From positions 2,790,001 to 2,854,000 of the forward strand of contig NZ_AP022610.1 in the NCBI RefSeq assembly GCF_010729665.1: a stretch of 64,000 bases of DNA, read 5' to 3'. Position 1 is the stretch's first letter; the number at the start of each line of letters is the position of its first letter. Under the pieces are notes generated by a model. That model was given only the letters and a program-made list of their open reading frames with translations. It was not told where the DNA came from and made no database searches. Positions 20,945 through 31,313 of this stretch are shown here, piece after piece. The DNA comes from Mycolicibacterium madagascariense. GTDB taxonomy: Bacteria; Actinomycetota; Actinomycetes; Mycobacteriales; Mycobacteriaceae. Position numbers and translations under genes: made by a program.

Positions 20945-21646
20945 ATGGTGCAGTGCGATGATCCGCCGGTGGTGGTCGCGCGGCGTCGCGGGCGCCCCGT
21001 CAACTCCGATTCGGCCGAGACCCGCAACCGCATCCTGCGGGCCTCGCGCCAGGTGATCAACGAACGCGGCTACCAGGCCGCGACCTTCCAGGCGATCGCC
21101 GTCGCCGCCGATCTGAGCCGTCCCACGCTGCACTACTACTTCGCCACCCGCGAGGAGATCTACCTGACGCTGGTGGCCGAGGCCCGCGACGCGGTGGCCA
21201 CCTTCGTCGACAGGGCGCGGCGCCGGGCGACCCTGGTCGAACAGTTCACCGCGCTGCTGGAGGCGTTCCAGGACACCGATCTGCTCGATCGCTCCCAGGT
21301 GGCCTTCCTGGTGAGCGCCGGACTGGAATCGGTCAGGATCCCGGAACTGCGGGCCCTCGGTGGGTTGGCCCTGCAGGACGTCCTGACCACGCTCGTCACC
21401 GAGGCCAGGGACCGCGGCGAGCTCGCCGAGGACGTCGACGTCGGCCCGGTCGCGGAGATGCTCGGCGCGATGCTGTGGGGCGTCAGCTTCTACGCCGGCT
21501 TCGTCGGGGACGCCGCCGACCTGACGCCGATCACCGCTCAGCTGCACGCGCTGCTGGCCCACGGTCTGCCGACGCACGCGGCGACGCCGACCCCCCTGCG
21601 CGACACGGAAGGCGACACGCCGAGCGTCGTCGGAGGTCGGCAATAG
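20945..21646 (+). CDS. TetR-family transcriptional regulator
   Basis: A 233-residue regulator. The HTH lies at about residues 25-70 (NERGYQAATFQAIAVAADLS then RPTLHYYFATREEIYLTL). The C-terminal ligand-binding domain ends in a disordered Thr/Pro-rich tail. It stands alone between rarD and dnaE1 on the plus strand, so the targets cannot be read from its neighbours; a palindrome in its own promoter suggests autoregulation. Its stop codon overlaps the TAGACT -10-like box (21644-21649) of dnaE1. Confidence 0.88.
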   Translation: MVQCDDPPVVVARRRGRPVNSDSAETRNRILRASRQVINERGYQAATFQAIAVAADLSRPTLHYYFATREEIYLTLVAEARDAVATFVDRARRRATLVEQFTALLEAFQDTDLLDRSQVAFLVSAGLESVRIPELRALGGLALQDVLTTLVTEARDRGELAEDVDVGPVAEMLGAMLWGVSFYAGFVGDAADLTPITAQLHALLAHGLPTHAATPTPLRDTEGDTPSVVGGRQ

Positions 21647-21658
21647 ACTGTCGGCCCT

Positions 21659-24600
21659 ATGGCTGATTCGTCCGCTCCCCGCGCCGGCACGTCGTTCGTG
21701 CACCTGCACAACCACACCGAATACTCGATGCTGGACGGTGCCGCGAAGGTCAAGCCCATGTTCGCCGAAGCCGCGCGGTTGGAGATGCCCGCAATCGGCA
21801 TGACCGACCACGGCAACATGTTCGGGGCCAGCGAGTTCTACCACGCGGCAATCGATGTGGGCATCAAGCCGATCATCGGCGTCGAGGCGTACATCGCGCC
21901 CGCGTCGCGCTTCGACACCAAGCGCGTGCTGTGGGGTGACCCCAGCCAGAAGTCCGACGACGTCTCCGGCAGCGGCGCCTACACGCACATGACGATGGTC
22001 GCGGAGAACGCGACCGGGCTGCGCAACCTGTTCAAGCTGTCGTCGCTGGCGTCCTTCGAGGGCCAGCTCGGCAAGTGGTCCCGGATGGACGCCGAGATCA
22101 TCGCCGAACACGCCGAGGGCATCATCGCGACCACCGGCTGCCCGTCCGGTGAGGTCCAGACCAGGCTGCGGCTGGGTCACGTCGACGAGGCGGTGGCCGC
22201 GGCGGCCAAGTGGCGCGAGATCTTCGGGCCGGAGAACTTCTTCCTCGAGCTCATGGACCACGGTCTCGACATCGAGCGCCGGGTCCGCGAGGGTCTGCTC
22301 GAGGTCGGCCGCAAGCTGAACATCCCGCCGCTGGCCACCAACGACTGCCACTACGTCACCCGCGACGCCTCGCGCAACCACGAGGCGCTGCTGTGCGTGC
22401 AGACCGGCAAGACGCTGTCGGATCCCACCCGCTTCAAGTTCGACGGTGACGGCTACTACCTGAAGTCCGCCGCGGAGATGCGGGCGCTATGGGACGACCA
22501 GGTCCCCGGGGCCTGCGACTCGACGCTGCTGATCGCCGAACGCGTCCAGCCGTACACCGACGTGTGGGCGCCGAAGGACCGGATGCCGATCTTCCCGGTA
22601 CCCGAGGGACACGACCAAGCGTCGTGGCTGCATCACGAGGTGATGGCCGGCCTGGAGCGCCGATTTCCGGGAGCCGTCGGGCGCGACTACGTCGAGCGCG
22701 CCGAATACGAGATCAAGGTCATCTGCGACAAGGGCTTTCCGTCGTACTTCCTCATCGTGGCCGACCTCATCAACTACGCGAAGTCCGTCGACATCCGCGT
22801 CGGCCCCGGCCGTGGTTCGGCGGCGGGGTCGCTGGTGGCCTACGCGATGGGCATCACCAACATCGACCCGATCCCGCACGGCCTGCTCTTCGAGCGGTTC
22901 CTCAACCCCGAACGGCCGTCGGCACCCGACATCGACATCGACTTCGACGATCGTCGCCGCGGGGAGATGCTGCGCTACGCCGCCAACCGCTGGGGCAGCG
23001 ACCGGGTGGCCCAGGTCATCACGTTCGGCACCATCAAGACCAAGGCGGCACTGAAGGATTCGGCTCGGGTCAACTACGGCCAGCCGGGCTTCGCGATCGC
23101 CGACCGGATCACCAAGGCGCTGCCGCCGCCGATCATGGCCAAGGACATTCCGCTCTCGGGGATCACCGACCCCACCCACGAGCGGTACAAGGAGGCCGCC
23201 GAGGTCCGCAGCCTGCTCGACACCGACCCCGACGTCCGGGCGATCTACGAGACCGCGCGCGGGCTGGAGGGGCTGGTGCGCAACGCCGGCGTGCACGCGT
23301 GCGCGGTCATCATGAGCTCCGAGCCGCTCATCGAGGCGATCCCGCTGTGGAAGCGGCCGCAGGACGGCGCGGTCATCAGCGGCTGGGACTACCCGTCGTG
23401 CGAGGCCATCGGCCTGCTGAAGATGGACTTCCTCGGCCTGCGCAACCTGACGATCATCGGCGACTGCATCGAGAACATCCGCGCCAACCGCGGCATCGAC
23501 GTCGACCTGGAGTCGCTCAACCTCGACGACCCCAGGGCCTATGAACTGCTGGGCCGCGGTGACACCCTCGGTGTGTTCCAGCTCGACGGTGGCCCGATGC
23601 GCGATCTGCTGCGCCGCATGCAGCCCACCGAGTTCAACGACATCGTCGCGGTGCTCGCGCTGTACCGCCCCGGCCCGATGGGCATGAACGCCCACAACGA
23701 CTACGCCGACCGCAAGAACGGTCGGCAGGCCATCAAGCCGATCCATCCCGAGCTGGAGGAACCGCTGCGGGAGATCCTCTCGGAAACCTACGGCCTGATC
23801 GTCTACCAAGAGCAGATCATGTTCATCGCCCAGAAGGTCGCGGGCTACTCGATGGGCAAGGCCGACGCGCTGCGCAAGGCCATGGGCAAGAAGAAGCTCG
23901 AGGTGCTCGAGGCGGAGTACAAGGGCTTCCGCGAGGGCATGACCGCCAACGGGTTCTCCGAGGCCGCGGTGAAGGCGTTGTGGGACACCATCCTTCCGTT
24001 CGCCGGGTATGCGTTCAACAAGTCCCACGCGGCCGGCTACGGGCTGGTCTCCTACTGGACGGCGTACCTCAAGGCGAACTTCCCCGCCGAGTACATGGCG
24101 GGCCTGCTCACCTCGGTCGGCGACGACAAGGACAAGGCCGCGGTGTATCTCGCCGACTGCCGCAGGCTCGGCATCACGGTGCTGCCGCCCGACGTCAACG
24201 AGTCCGAGCTCAACTTCGCCTCGGTGGGCGTGGACATCCGCTTCGGACTCGGCGCCGTGCGCAACGTCGGCGCCAACGTCGTGGCGTCGCTGATCGCCAC
24301 CCGCAACGACAAGGGCAAGTACACCGACTTCTCCGACTACCTCAACAAGATCGAGGTCACCGCGTGCAACAAGAAGGTGACGGAATCGCTGATCAAGGCC
24401 GGGGCCTTCGACTCGCTCGGCCACTCCCGCAAGGGCCTGTTCCTCATCCACACCGATGCCGTCGACTCGGTGCTCGGGACGAAGAAGGCCGAGGCGATGG
24501 GTCAGTTCGACCTCTTCGGCGGGGCCGATACGGCGACGGACGCCGTCTTCGCGATCAAGGTGCCCGACGAGGAGTGGGAGGACAAGCACAAGCTGGCCCT

Positions 24601-25213
24601 CGAGCGAGAGATGTTGGGGCTCTACGTGTCCGGGCATCCGCTCGACGGCGTGGCGCACCTGCTGGCCAGCCAGGTCGACACCGCCATCCCCGCGATCCTG
24701 GACGGCGACGTCGCCAACGAGGCCCAGGTGCGCGTCGGGGGCATCCTGGCGTCGGTCAACCGCAGGGTGAACAAGAACGGAATGCCCTGGGCGTCAGCAC
24801 AATTGGAGGATCTCACCGGCGGCATCGAGGTGATGTTCTTCCCGCACACCTATTCGACGTTCGGCGCCGACATCGCCGACGACACCGTGGTGATCGTCAG
24901 CGGAAAGGTGAACTCCCGCGACGACCGGCTCTCGCTGATCGCCAACGATCTCATCGTGCCGGACTTCACCAACGCCCAGGCCGATCGGCCGGTGGCGGTC
25001 AGCCTGCCCACCCGGCAGTGCACGGTCGAGAAGGTCGGCGCCCTCAAGCAGGTGCTCGCCAACCACCCCGGCACGTCACAGGTGCGGCTGCGGTTGATCA
25101 GCGGTGACCGCATCACGACCCTCGAACTCGATCAGGGGTTGCGGGTGACGCCGTCCTCGGCACTGATGGGGGATCTCAAGGCGTTGCTCGGTCCCGGCTG
25201 CCTCGGGGGCTGA
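21659..25213 (+). CDS. dnaE1: DNA polymerase III alpha subunit
   Basis: A 1184-residue replicative polymerase. The N-terminal PHP domain ([33 protein letters not shown]) supplies proofreading in mycobacterial DnaE1. The palm domain carries [16 protein letters not shown] at about residues 420-435 with catalytic aspartates; a helix-hairpin-helix and a C-terminal OB fold ([15 protein letters not shown]) follow. Full length for the family. A TAGACT box 9 bp upstream of the ATG suggests a near-leaderless transcript that begins within the end of the TetR gene. Confidence 0.98.
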   Translation: MADSSAPRAGTSFVHLHNHTEYSMLDGAAKVKPMFAEAARLEMPAIGMTDHGNMFGASEFYHAAIDVGIKPIIGVEAYIAPASRFDTKRVLWGDPSQKSDDVSGSGAYTHMTMVAENATGLRNLFKLSSLASFEGQLGKWSRMDAEIIAEHAEGIIATTGCPSGEVQTRLRLGHVDEAVAAAAKWREIFGPENFFLELMDHGLDIERRVREGLLEVGRKLNIPPLATNDCHYVTRDASRNHEALLCVQTGKTLSDPTRFKFDGDGYYLKSAAEMRALWDDQVPGACDSTLLIAERVQPYTDVWAPKDRMPIFPVPEGHDQASWLHHEVMAGLERRFPGAVGRDYVERAEYEIKVICDKGFPSYFLIVADLINYAKSVDIRVGPGRGSAAGSLVAYAMGITNIDPIPHGLLFERFLNPERPSAPDIDIDFDDRRRGEMLRYAANRWGSDRVAQVITFGTIKTKAALKDSARVNYGQPGFAIADRITKALPPPIMAKDIPLSGITDPTHERYKEAAEVRSLLDTDPDVRAIYETARGLEGLVRNAGVHACAVIMSSEPLIEAIPLWKRPQDGAVISGWDYPSCEAIGLLKMDFLGLRNLTIIGDCIENIRANRGIDVDLESLNLDDPRAYELLGRGDTLGVFQLDGGPMRDLLRRMQPTEFNDIVAVLALYRPGPMGMNAHNDYADRKNGRQAIKPIHPELEEPLREILSETYGLIVYQEQIMFIAQKVAGYSMGKADALRKAMGKKKLEVLEAEYKGFREGMTANGFSEAAVKALWDTILPFAGYAFNKSHAAGYGLVSYWTAYLKANFPAEYMAGLLTSVGDDKDKAAVYLADCRRLGITVLPPDVNESELNFASVGVDIRFGLGAVRNVGANVVASLIATRNDKGKYTDFSDYLNKIEVTACNKKVTESLIKAGAFDSLGHSRKGLFLIHTDAVDSVLGTKKAEAMGQFDLFGGADTATDAVFAIKVPDEEWEDKHKLALEREMLGLYVSGHPLDGVAHLLASQVDTAIPAILDGDVANEAQVRVGGILASVNRRVNKNGMPWASAQLEDLTGGIEVMFFPHTYSTFGADIADDTVVIVSGKVNSRDDRLSLIANDLIVPDFTNAQADRPVAVSLPTRQCTVEKVGALKQVLANHPGTSQVRLRLISGDRITTLELDQGLRVTPSSALMGDLKALLGPGCLGG

Positions 25214-25235
25214 ACGGGACGGGGCCCCCGGGCGG

Positions 25236-25433
25236 TCAGGCGGCCCGGGAGCCGACGATCGACAGGGCCAGCCACGTGACCGCCGCCGCCGCCGAGCCCG
25301 CGAGTACCGCGGGGGCCAGGCTCGTCGTGATCAGTCCGACCACCACCAGGACCAGGGCTCCGATCGCCAGTGCCAGCAGCTTGTAGACCGGCCACGGCAC
25401 CCCGGCGATCTGCACTTCGGTGGCTATCGTCAT
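25236..25433 (-). CDS. Small membrane protein of unknown function
   Basis: A 65-residue protein with two hydrophobic helices (residues 18-35, VYKLLALAIGALVLVVVGLI, and about 40-60). The start is taken at the ATG at 25433. It is divergent from ilvA with about 120 bp between them that hold a strong palindrome. Family not recognised; coding character rests on the hydrophobic pattern and codon use. Confidence 0.6.
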   Translation of the reverse strand: MTIATEVQIAGVPWPVYKLLALAIGALVLVVVGLITTSLAPAVLAGSAAAAVTWLALSIVGSRAA

Positions 25434-25457
25434 GACACGACGATAACTCGTAACCGT

Positions 25458-25489
25458 GATTTCGGGTACCCGAAACACCGATTTCGGGT
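25458..25489. promoter_or_regulatory. Palindrome plus direct half-site in the ilvA upstream region
   Basis: TTTCGGGTACCCGAAA (25460-25475) is a perfect 16-bp palindrome. The 10-mer GATTTCGGGT occurs at 25458-25467 and again at 25480-25489, i.e. 22 bp or about two helical turns on. This looks like a cooperative operator controlling ilvA, the small membrane protein gene, or both. I cannot name the regulator. Confidence 0.6.
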
Positions 25490-25552
25490 CATGGACGCGG
25501 ACCGGCCGTCCGTGCTTTTTGCCACGGGAGGAGGGAGTGGCACGATTGACCG

Positions 25553-26848
25553 GTGTCCGCCGAACTGAGTCAGACCTCTCGCCGTCCCGCGCCGCTGTGC
25601 GCCTCGGACATCGACGAGGCCGCTCAGCGAATTTCGGGCGTCGTCTCGGTCAGTCCGCTGCAGTACAGCGACCGGCTGTCGGCGATCACGGGTCTGCAGG
25701 TCTACCTCAAGCGCGAGGACCTGCAGGCCGTCCGCAGCTACAAGCTGCGCGGCGCCTACAACCTGCTCATGCAGCTGACGCCCGCCGAGATCGCGGCCGG
25801 CGTCGTCTGCTCGTCGGCGGGCAACCACGCGCAGGGGTTCGCGCTGGCGTGCCGCTCGATGGGCATCCACGGACGCGTCTACGTCCCCGCCAAGACGCCC
25901 AAGCAGAAGCGTGACCGGATTCGCTACCACGGCGGCGAGTTCATCGAGCTGATCGTCGGCGGCGCGACCTATGACCTGGCGGCCGCGGCCGCCGCCGAGG
26001 ACGTCGCGCAAACGGGCGCCACCCTCGTCCCGCCCTACGACGACCTGCGCACCATGGCCGGCCAGGGCACGATCGCCGTCGAGATCCTCGAACAGCTCGA
26101 GGCAGAGCCCGACCTCGTCATCGTCCCGGTCGGGGGCGGCGGCTGCATCAGCGGCATCACCACCTACCTGGCCGAGCGCACCACCACGACGTCGGTGCTC
26201 GGCGTCGAACCGGCGGGCGCCGCGGCGATGGTCGCGGCCCTGGCCACCGGTGAGCCGGTCACCCTGGAGCACGTGGACCAATTCGTCGACGGCGCGGCGG
26301 TCGCCCGCGCGGGTGCGCTGCCCTACGCCGTGCTGTCCGCGGCGGGGGACATGGTCTCCCTCACCGCCGTCGACGAGGGTGCGGTCTGCACCGCGATGCT
26401 CGACCTCTATCAGAACGAGGGGATCATCGCCGAGCCCGCGGGTGCGCTCTCGGTCGCCGGGCTGATGGAGGCGGTGTCGGACGGTTCGGTCGAACCGGGG
26501 TCGACCGTGGTCTGCCTCATCTCCGGCGGCAACAACGACGTCTCCCGCTACAACGAGGTGCTGGAGCGCTCGCTGGTGCACCTCGGCCTCAAGCACTACT
26601 TCCTCGTCGACTTCCCGCAGGAGCCCGGCGCCCTGCGGCGCTTCCTCGACGAGGTGCTCGGACCGGGTGACGACGTCACGCTCTTCGAGTACGTCAAGCG
26701 CAACAACCGCGAGACGGGGGAGGCGCTCGTCGGCGTCGAACTGAGCTCGGCCAAGGACTACGACGGGCTGCTCGCGCGAATGCGGTTGTCCGACATGCAC
26801 GTCGAGGCGCTCGAGCCGGGCTCACCGGCCTACCGCTACCTGACCTGA
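25553..26848 (+). CDS. ilvA: Threonine dehydratase (threonine ammonia-lyase)
   Basis: A 431-residue PLP enzyme that deaminates threonine to 2-oxobutanoate, the first step to isoleucine. PLP Lys64 lies in VRSYKLRGAYN; the phosphate-binding loop is VPVGGGGCISG; residues from about 345 form an ACT-like regulatory domain (LKHYFLVDFPQEPGALRRFL), so feedback inhibition by isoleucine is expected. GTG start at 25553 with a long purine-rich ribosome-binding site about 13-26 bp upstream. Its 3' end overlaps the opposing gene by 27 bp. Confidence 0.96.
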   Translation: MSAELSQTSRRPAPLCASDIDEAAQRISGVVSVSPLQYSDRLSAITGLQVYLKREDLQAVRSYKLRGAYNLLMQLTPAEIAAGVVCSSAGNHAQGFALACRSMGIHGRVYVPAKTPKQKRDRIRYHGGEFIELIVGGATYDLAAAAAAEDVAQTGATLVPPYDDLRTMAGQGTIAVEILEQLEAEPDLVIVPVGGGGCISGITTYLAERTTTTSVLGVEPAGAAAMVAALATGEPVTLEHVDQFVDGAAVARAGALPYAVLSAAGDMVSLTAVDEGAVCTAMLDLYQNEGIIAEPAGALSVAGLMEAVSDGSVEPGSTVVCLISGGNNDVSRYNEVLERSLVHLGLKHYFLVDFPQEPGALRRFLDEVLGPGDDVTLFEYVKRNNRETGEALVGVELSSAKDYDGLLARMRLSDMHVEALEPGSPAYRYLT

Positions 26849-27265
26849 GCCCGATTCCAGGATCAGCAGCCGGTCGTCGGTCGCCAGGCACACCGGCTCG
26901 ATCGGCACGCCGAACTCGGCGGCGATCTCGGTCAGCAGCTGCGCCCAGCGCCGGTCCGACGGGCAGACGGCGCCCTCGCCCGGCCGCGTCAGTAGCAGCG
27001 CGACGGTGTGTCCCTCGCGGGCGTCGAGGATCTCGCGCAGCGCCACCATCAGATTCCGCACCAGGCCCGGCTGCGGGTACCTGTCGACGGGCACGTCGCT
27101 GAGGATCTTCAGCATGCGCCGGTCCGGTCCCACGAAGACGAAGCGAAGCAACCGTTCGCCGAAGCCGCCCGGACCCATCAGCGCTCGCCACCGCTGCCGC
27201 AGATCCGCCGTGGAGCCGATGGGGTCGGTGGCCGTGTCGGCGGGCGGGATGTCTCGAGTCGTCAT
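26822..27265 (-). CDS. Conserved hypothetical protein
   Basis: A 147-residue cytoplasmic protein with alternating hydrophobic strands (LLRFVFVGPDRRMLKILSD, TVALLLTRPGEGAV, EPVCLATDDRLLILES). I do not recognise the family; the pattern resembles a small alpha/beta sensor-type domain. ATG at 26265+1000 bp offset is not ambiguous: the codon is at 27263-27265. It lies downstream of treZ on the same strand but behind a hairpin, so it may have its own promoter. It overlaps the ilvA 3' end by 27 bp. Confidence 0.65.
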   Translation of the reverse strand: MTTRDIPPADTATDPIGSTADLRQRWRALMGPGGFGERLLRFVFVGPDRRMLKILSDVPVDRYPQPGLVRNLMVALREILDAREGHTVALLLTRPGEGAVCPSDRRWAQLLTEIAAEFGVPIEPVCLATDDRLLILESGSGQVAVGR

Positions 27266-27290
27266 GGCACCGAGCATGGACGACTACGGG

Positions 27291-27304
27291 ATTCCGCGCG
27301 GAAT
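27291..27304. promoter_or_regulatory. 14-bp perfect palindrome
   Basis: ATTCCGCGCGGAAT, 26-39 bp upstream of the conserved hypothetical gene starting at 27265 and next to the treZ hairpin. It may be an operator for the small gene or part of a compound terminator. Confidence 0.4.
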
Positions 27305-27306
27305 TC

Positions 27307-27331
27307 ATCCACAGCCGCGCGGCCTGTGGAT
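27307..27331 (-). terminator. Hairpin at the end of treZ
   Basis: ATCCACAG and CTGTGGAT are perfect 8-bp arms around a GC-rich 9-base centre, overlapping the last base of the treZ stop codon. There is no T-tract, which is normal for mycobacterial hairpin terminators. It likely ends the treXYZ transcript. Confidence 0.55.
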
Positions 27332-29058
27332 CAGCCGGTGCGCACGATCGCGAACGAGTGTCCCGGCAGCGTAGTGTGTTCGCCCACCGTGGGTTCGGTC
27401 GACGCCAGCACCACCTCGCCGGTGACCGGCACGGTCACCGGATCGGTGCCGAGGTTGCAGGCGACGGCGAAGGCGCCGCGGTAGAGCGTGATCCACCGCC
27501 GGTCCTCGTCGTAGTCGATCCGGAGGTGGTCGAGCCAGGGGTCGGCGAAGTCCGGCTCGTCGTGCCGCAGGGCGATGAGCTGGCGGTACAGCGCGCCGAG
27601 CCGCCCGTGCTCACCGGTGTCCACCTCGTCCCACTTCAGCTTCGAGCGGGCAAAGGTCTCGGGGTCCTGCGGGTCGGGAATGTCGTCGGCATCCCAGCCG
27701 TGCGAGGAGAACTCGGCCTTGCGCCCCTCGGCCGTGGCCTTGGCCAATTCGGGCTCCGGATGGGACGTGAAGAACTGGAACGGGCTCGAGGACCCCCACT
27801 CCTCGCCCATGAACAGCATGGCGGTGTAGGGCGAGGCGAGCACCAGGGCGGCCTTCACCGCGAGCTGACCGAAGTCGAGGTTCTGCGAGGGGCGGTCTCC
27901 GACGGCCCGGTTGCCGACCTGGTCGTGATCGGAGGTGTACGCCAGGAGTCGGGTGGCCGGGATGGTCGCCGTGTCCAGCGGCCTGCCGTGCCGCCGGTGC
28001 CGGAACGACGAATAGGTGGCGGCGTGAAAGAAGCCGTGCCGCAACGTCTTCGCGAGCGACTCCAGCGAGCCGAAGTCCGAGTAGTAACCCTGGCGTTCGC
28101 CGGACACCGCGGTGTGGATGGCGTGGTGGATGTCGTCGTCCCACTGGGCGGTCAAGCCGTACCCACCGCGATCGCGTGGCGTGATGAGCCTTGGGTCGTT
28201 GAGGTCGCTCTCGGCGATGAGCGACAGCGGACGCCCCAATTGCTCGGCGAGAGCGTCGGTTTCGGCCGACATCTCCTCGAGGATGTGGATGGCCGTGCGG
28301 TCGGCGAGCGCGTGCACGGCGTCCAGGCGCAGACCGTCGACGTGGAAGTCCCGCATCCAGCGCAGCGCGCAGTCCAGGATGTAGCGGCGCACTTCGTCGG
28401 CCCCCGCCTCGGAGACGTTGACGCCCTGCCCCCAGCCGGTGTTCGACTCGGTCAGGTAGGGCCCGTACCTCGGCAGGTAGTTGCCCGACGGCCCGAGGTG
28501 GTTGAACACCGCATCGATGAGGACGCCGAGACCGCGCTCGTGGCAGGCGGTCACGAATCGCACCAGCGCGTCGGGGCCGCCGTACGCCTCGTGGACGGCG
28601 TACCAGAGCACGCCGTCGTAACCCCAGCCGTGGGTGCCGCCAAAGGCGTTGAGCGGCATCAGTTCCACGAAGTCGACGCCGACGTCGACGAGGTAGTCGA
28701 GCTTCTCGATCGCCGAGTCCAGCGTGCCCGTCGGTGTGAACGTGCCGACGTGCAGCTCGTAGATCACGCCGCCCTCGACGGAGCGCCCCTGCCACGCCGT
28801 GTCCGACCACGCCACGGTCGACGGGTCCCACAGCTGCGAGCGCTCGTGGACGCCGTCGGGCTGCCGTGGCGAACGCGGATCCGGTAGCACGGTCGGGTCG
28901 TCGTCGAGGACGAACCCGTAGCGGCTGTCGACGTGCGCGTCCACGACGGCACGCCACCAGCCGTCGGAGTCGCGGGTCATCGGGTGCAGGGTGCCGTCGA
29001 CGTCGACCTGAACCCGTTCGGGAATCGGTGCCCAGACGGCGAATTCATGATCAGGCAC
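27331..29058 (-). CDS. treZ: Maltooligosyltrehalose trehalohydrolase
   Basis: A 575-residue GH13 enzyme that releases free trehalose from maltooligosyltrehalose in the cytoplasm. An N-terminal Ig-like domain (HEFAVWAPIPERVQVDVDG) precedes the barrel. The nucleophile Asp is in DGLRLDAVHAL near residue 244, the acid/base Glu in LIAESDLND near 280, and the third acid in TSDHDQVGNR. It is the last gene of the treX-treY-treZ run and its start overlaps the treY end by 8 bp. Confidence 0.96.
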   Translation of the reverse strand: MPDHEFAVWAPIPERVQVDVDGTLHPMTRDSDGWWRAVVDAHVDSRYGFVLDDDPTVLPDPRSPRQPDGVHERSQLWDPSTVAWSDTAWQGRSVEGGVIYELHVGTFTPTGTLDSAIEKLDYLVDVGVDFVELMPLNAFGGTHGWGYDGVLWYAVHEAYGGPDALVRFVTACHERGLGVLIDAVFNHLGPSGNYLPRYGPYLTESNTGWGQGVNVSEAGADEVRRYILDCALRWMRDFHVDGLRLDAVHALADRTAIHILEEMSAETDALAEQLGRPLSLIAESDLNDPRLITPRDRGGYGLTAQWDDDIHHAIHTAVSGERQGYYSDFGSLESLAKTLRHGFFHAATYSSFRHRRHGRPLDTATIPATRLLAYTSDHDQVGNRAVGDRPSQNLDFGQLAVKAALVLASPYTAMLFMGEEWGSSSPFQFFTSHPEPELAKATAEGRKAEFSSHGWDADDIPDPQDPETFARSKLKWDEVDTGEHGRLGALYRQLIALRHDEPDFADPWLDHLRIDYDEDRRWITLYRGAFAVACNLGTDPVTVPVTGEVVLASTEPTVGEHTTLPGHSFAIVRTG

Positions 29059-31312
29059 GGGTGCGCTCCAAGAGTGTGGCGGGCAGGTCGGTGAACAACT
29101 CGGCGGCGTCGGCGCGCCCGCTGAAGGTACGGCCGGTCACCCGGTCGACCCACTCGCCGTCGGGTAGGGGCAATGAGGTGTCGCCCCAACCGGTTTCGCT
29201 CAGAGTGACGGTCCAGCGCCGCACGGCGACCAGCACGTCGTCCCCGCGCAGGAAGGCGACGAGGTGCGCGGCGGCGGCGCCGTCGGCCAGGACGGGTGCG
29301 TACCCGCCGTGCAGGTAGGTCTGCGGCCGGTCGGACCGCGAGTGCAGGGCGGCCGTGACGAGCCGGATCTTCGCGTCGTCGGCGTCGGACAGCGCCCGAC
29401 GTCGCAGACCGTAGTCGACGGGACGGCGGTTGTCCGGGTCGACGAGGCTGTCGTCCCACAGTTCGGTGCCCTGGTAGACGTCGGGGACGCCGGGCACGGT
29501 GAGCGACAGCAGCTTCTGCACCTGCGAGTCGTTGCGCGCGTGCTCGTCCAATTGCGCGACGAGACTGGACATCTCGACACCGACGGGTCCGTCGATCACG
29601 TCGTCGAGCCAGGCATGGACCGCGCTCTCGAACGCCTCGTCCGGATCGTTCCACGTGGTGTGCAGACCCGACTCCCTGATGGCCTTCTCGGTGTAGTCGT
29701 GCAGCCGGGACCGCAGCTCGTCACCGACCCCACCGTGGGCGGGCCATACGCCGAAGACGTTCTGCAGCAGGAAGAGTGCGGTCGGCCCGTCCGGCGGCGC
29801 CGCGGCGTCCAACCACTTCCCGATGAGCTCCTGCCACAGCGAATGCACCTGGGACAGCACGCCGATGCGCGCCCGGACGTCCTCGCTGCGCTTGGTGTCA
29901 TGGGTCGAGAGCGTGACCATGGCCGACGGCCAGTACCGGGCGCGCTGGGCGGAGTCGTAGTGGAACTCGGCGGCCGACACCCCGAAGCGGTCCGGCTCGC
30001 CGCCCACCTCGTTGAGCGACACCAGCCGGGCGTCGCGGTAGAACAGGCAGTCCTCGACGGACTTCGCGGTGACCGCGCCGCACAGCTGTTGGATGCGGGT
30101 GGCCGGCTCGAGGTGGTCGAGCGCGGCGGCGACGAGCAGCAGCGGCTCGTTCAAGTCCGGTCGGGCGGAGGCGGTTTCGGCCAGCGCCGCGGGCATGATC
30201 GCCGCGAGCCCGCGGTAGTCGGAGCGGTAGACGCCGATGTGCGAGAGTAGAGCGGCGACCGCGTCGGGCACCTGCGGATGGTCGGCGCCGACGGCGGCCA
30301 CGATCGCGCGGTGCACCCGGGCCAACTCGCTGGACAGCGTGGTGGTGGCCGTGACGATCTTCAGCTGAGCCGTCACCTCGTCCAGCGGTTCTCCCTCACC
30401 GGCCGCGGCCGGATCGACGAGCAGGCCGCCGATCTCGCGCAGGGCGTCGTACCCGGTGGTGCCCGCGACCGGCAGAGTCGGCTCCAGCGCCTCGTCGGGG
30501 GCGAGGATCTTCTCGATCACGATCCAGGCGTCGGGTCCGGTGAGCTCGCGCAGCCACTCGAGATAGCCTGCGGGATCGGACAATCCGTCCGGATGGTCGA
30601 TGCGCAGACCGTCGACGAGACCCTCGGTGAACCACCGCTTGACCTCCACGTGGGTGGCGTCGAAGACGGCGCGATCCTCCTGGCGGAGACCGGCCAGCGA
30701 CGTGATGGAGAAGAAGCGACGGTAGCCGCACACGTTGTGCTTCCAGCCGATCAGTGCGTAGTTCTGCCGCTGGTACACCTCGGCGGCGGTGCCGCTGCCC
30801 GTGCCCGGCGCGATCGGCCAGGTGCGGTCCCCGAGCCGCAGGACGTCACCGTCGACGTCGAGATCGTCGAGGTCGCCGTCGTCGCCGAGGACGGGCAGCA
30901 CGATCTTGCCCTGCGGGTCCAGCGTCCAGTCGACGTCGAAGTACGCCGCGTACTGCGAATCGCGACCGTGGGCGAGCAGATCCCACCACCACGCGTTCTG
31001 CGTCGGGTCGTCGACGCCGAGGTGATTGGGGACGATGTCGACGACGAGCCCCATGCCGCGCTCGTGGATGGCGTGCGAGAGTTCGGCGAACCCCTCGGGC
31101 CCGCCGAGCTCGGCCGAGACCGTCGTGGGGTCGGTGACGTCGTACCCGTGGGTGGAACCGCGGCTGGCGGTGAAGATCGGCGAGAGGTAGACGTGCGAAA
31201 CCCCAAGTGCCTGAAGGTAATCGAGCTGCTCTGCGGCATCGGCCAAGGTGAAGGCCTGCCCGCTGGCGGCGCCGCGCATCTGCAGCCGGTAGGTCGAGAG
31301 AACGGGTGTCAT
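29051..31312 (-). CDS. treY: Maltooligosyltrehalose synthase
   Basis: A 753-residue GH13 enzyme that turns the reducing-end alpha-1,4 bond of a maltodextrin into the alpha,alpha-1,1 bond of trehalose. Landmarks: TYRLQMRGAASGQAFTLADA at the N-terminus, GLRIDHPDGLSDP near residue 237 (nucleophile Asp), WIVIEKILAPDE near 270 (acid/base Glu), and LSTHDTKRSEDVRAR near 465. Length fits the family. It lies one base after treX and overlaps treZ, so the three are probably translated from one mRNA. Confidence 0.97.
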   Translation of the reverse strand: MTPVLSTYRLQMRGAASGQAFTLADAAEQLDYLQALGVSHVYLSPIFTASRGSTHGYDVTDPTTVSAELGGPEGFAELSHAIHERGMGLVVDIVPNHLGVDDPTQNAWWWDLLAHGRDSQYAAYFDVDWTLDPQGKIVLPVLGDDGDLDDLDVDGDVLRLGDRTWPIAPGTGSGTAAEVYQRQNYALIGWKHNVCGYRRFFSITSLAGLRQEDRAVFDATHVEVKRWFTEGLVDGLRIDHPDGLSDPAGYLEWLRELTGPDAWIVIEKILAPDEALEPTLPVAGTTGYDALREIGGLLVDPAAAGEGEPLDEVTAQLKIVTATTTLSSELARVHRAIVAAVGADHPQVPDAVAALLSHIGVYRSDYRGLAAIMPAALAETASARPDLNEPLLLVAAALDHLEPATRIQQLCGAVTAKSVEDCLFYRDARLVSLNEVGGEPDRFGVSAAEFHYDSAQRARYWPSAMVTLSTHDTKRSEDVRARIGVLSQVHSLWQELIGKWLDAAAPPDGPTALFLLQNVFGVWPAHGGVGDELRSRLHDYTEKAIRESGLHTTWNDPDEAFESAVHAWLDDVIDGPVGVEMSSLVAQLDEHARNDSQVQKLLSLTVPGVPDVYQGTELWDDSLVDPDNRRPVDYGLRRRALSDADDAKIRLVTAALHSRSDRPQTYLHGGYAPVLADGAAAAHLVAFLRGDDVLVAVRRWTVTLSETGWGDTSLPLPDGEWVDRVTGRTFSGRADAAELFTDLPATLLERTRA

Positions 31313-31313
31313 G

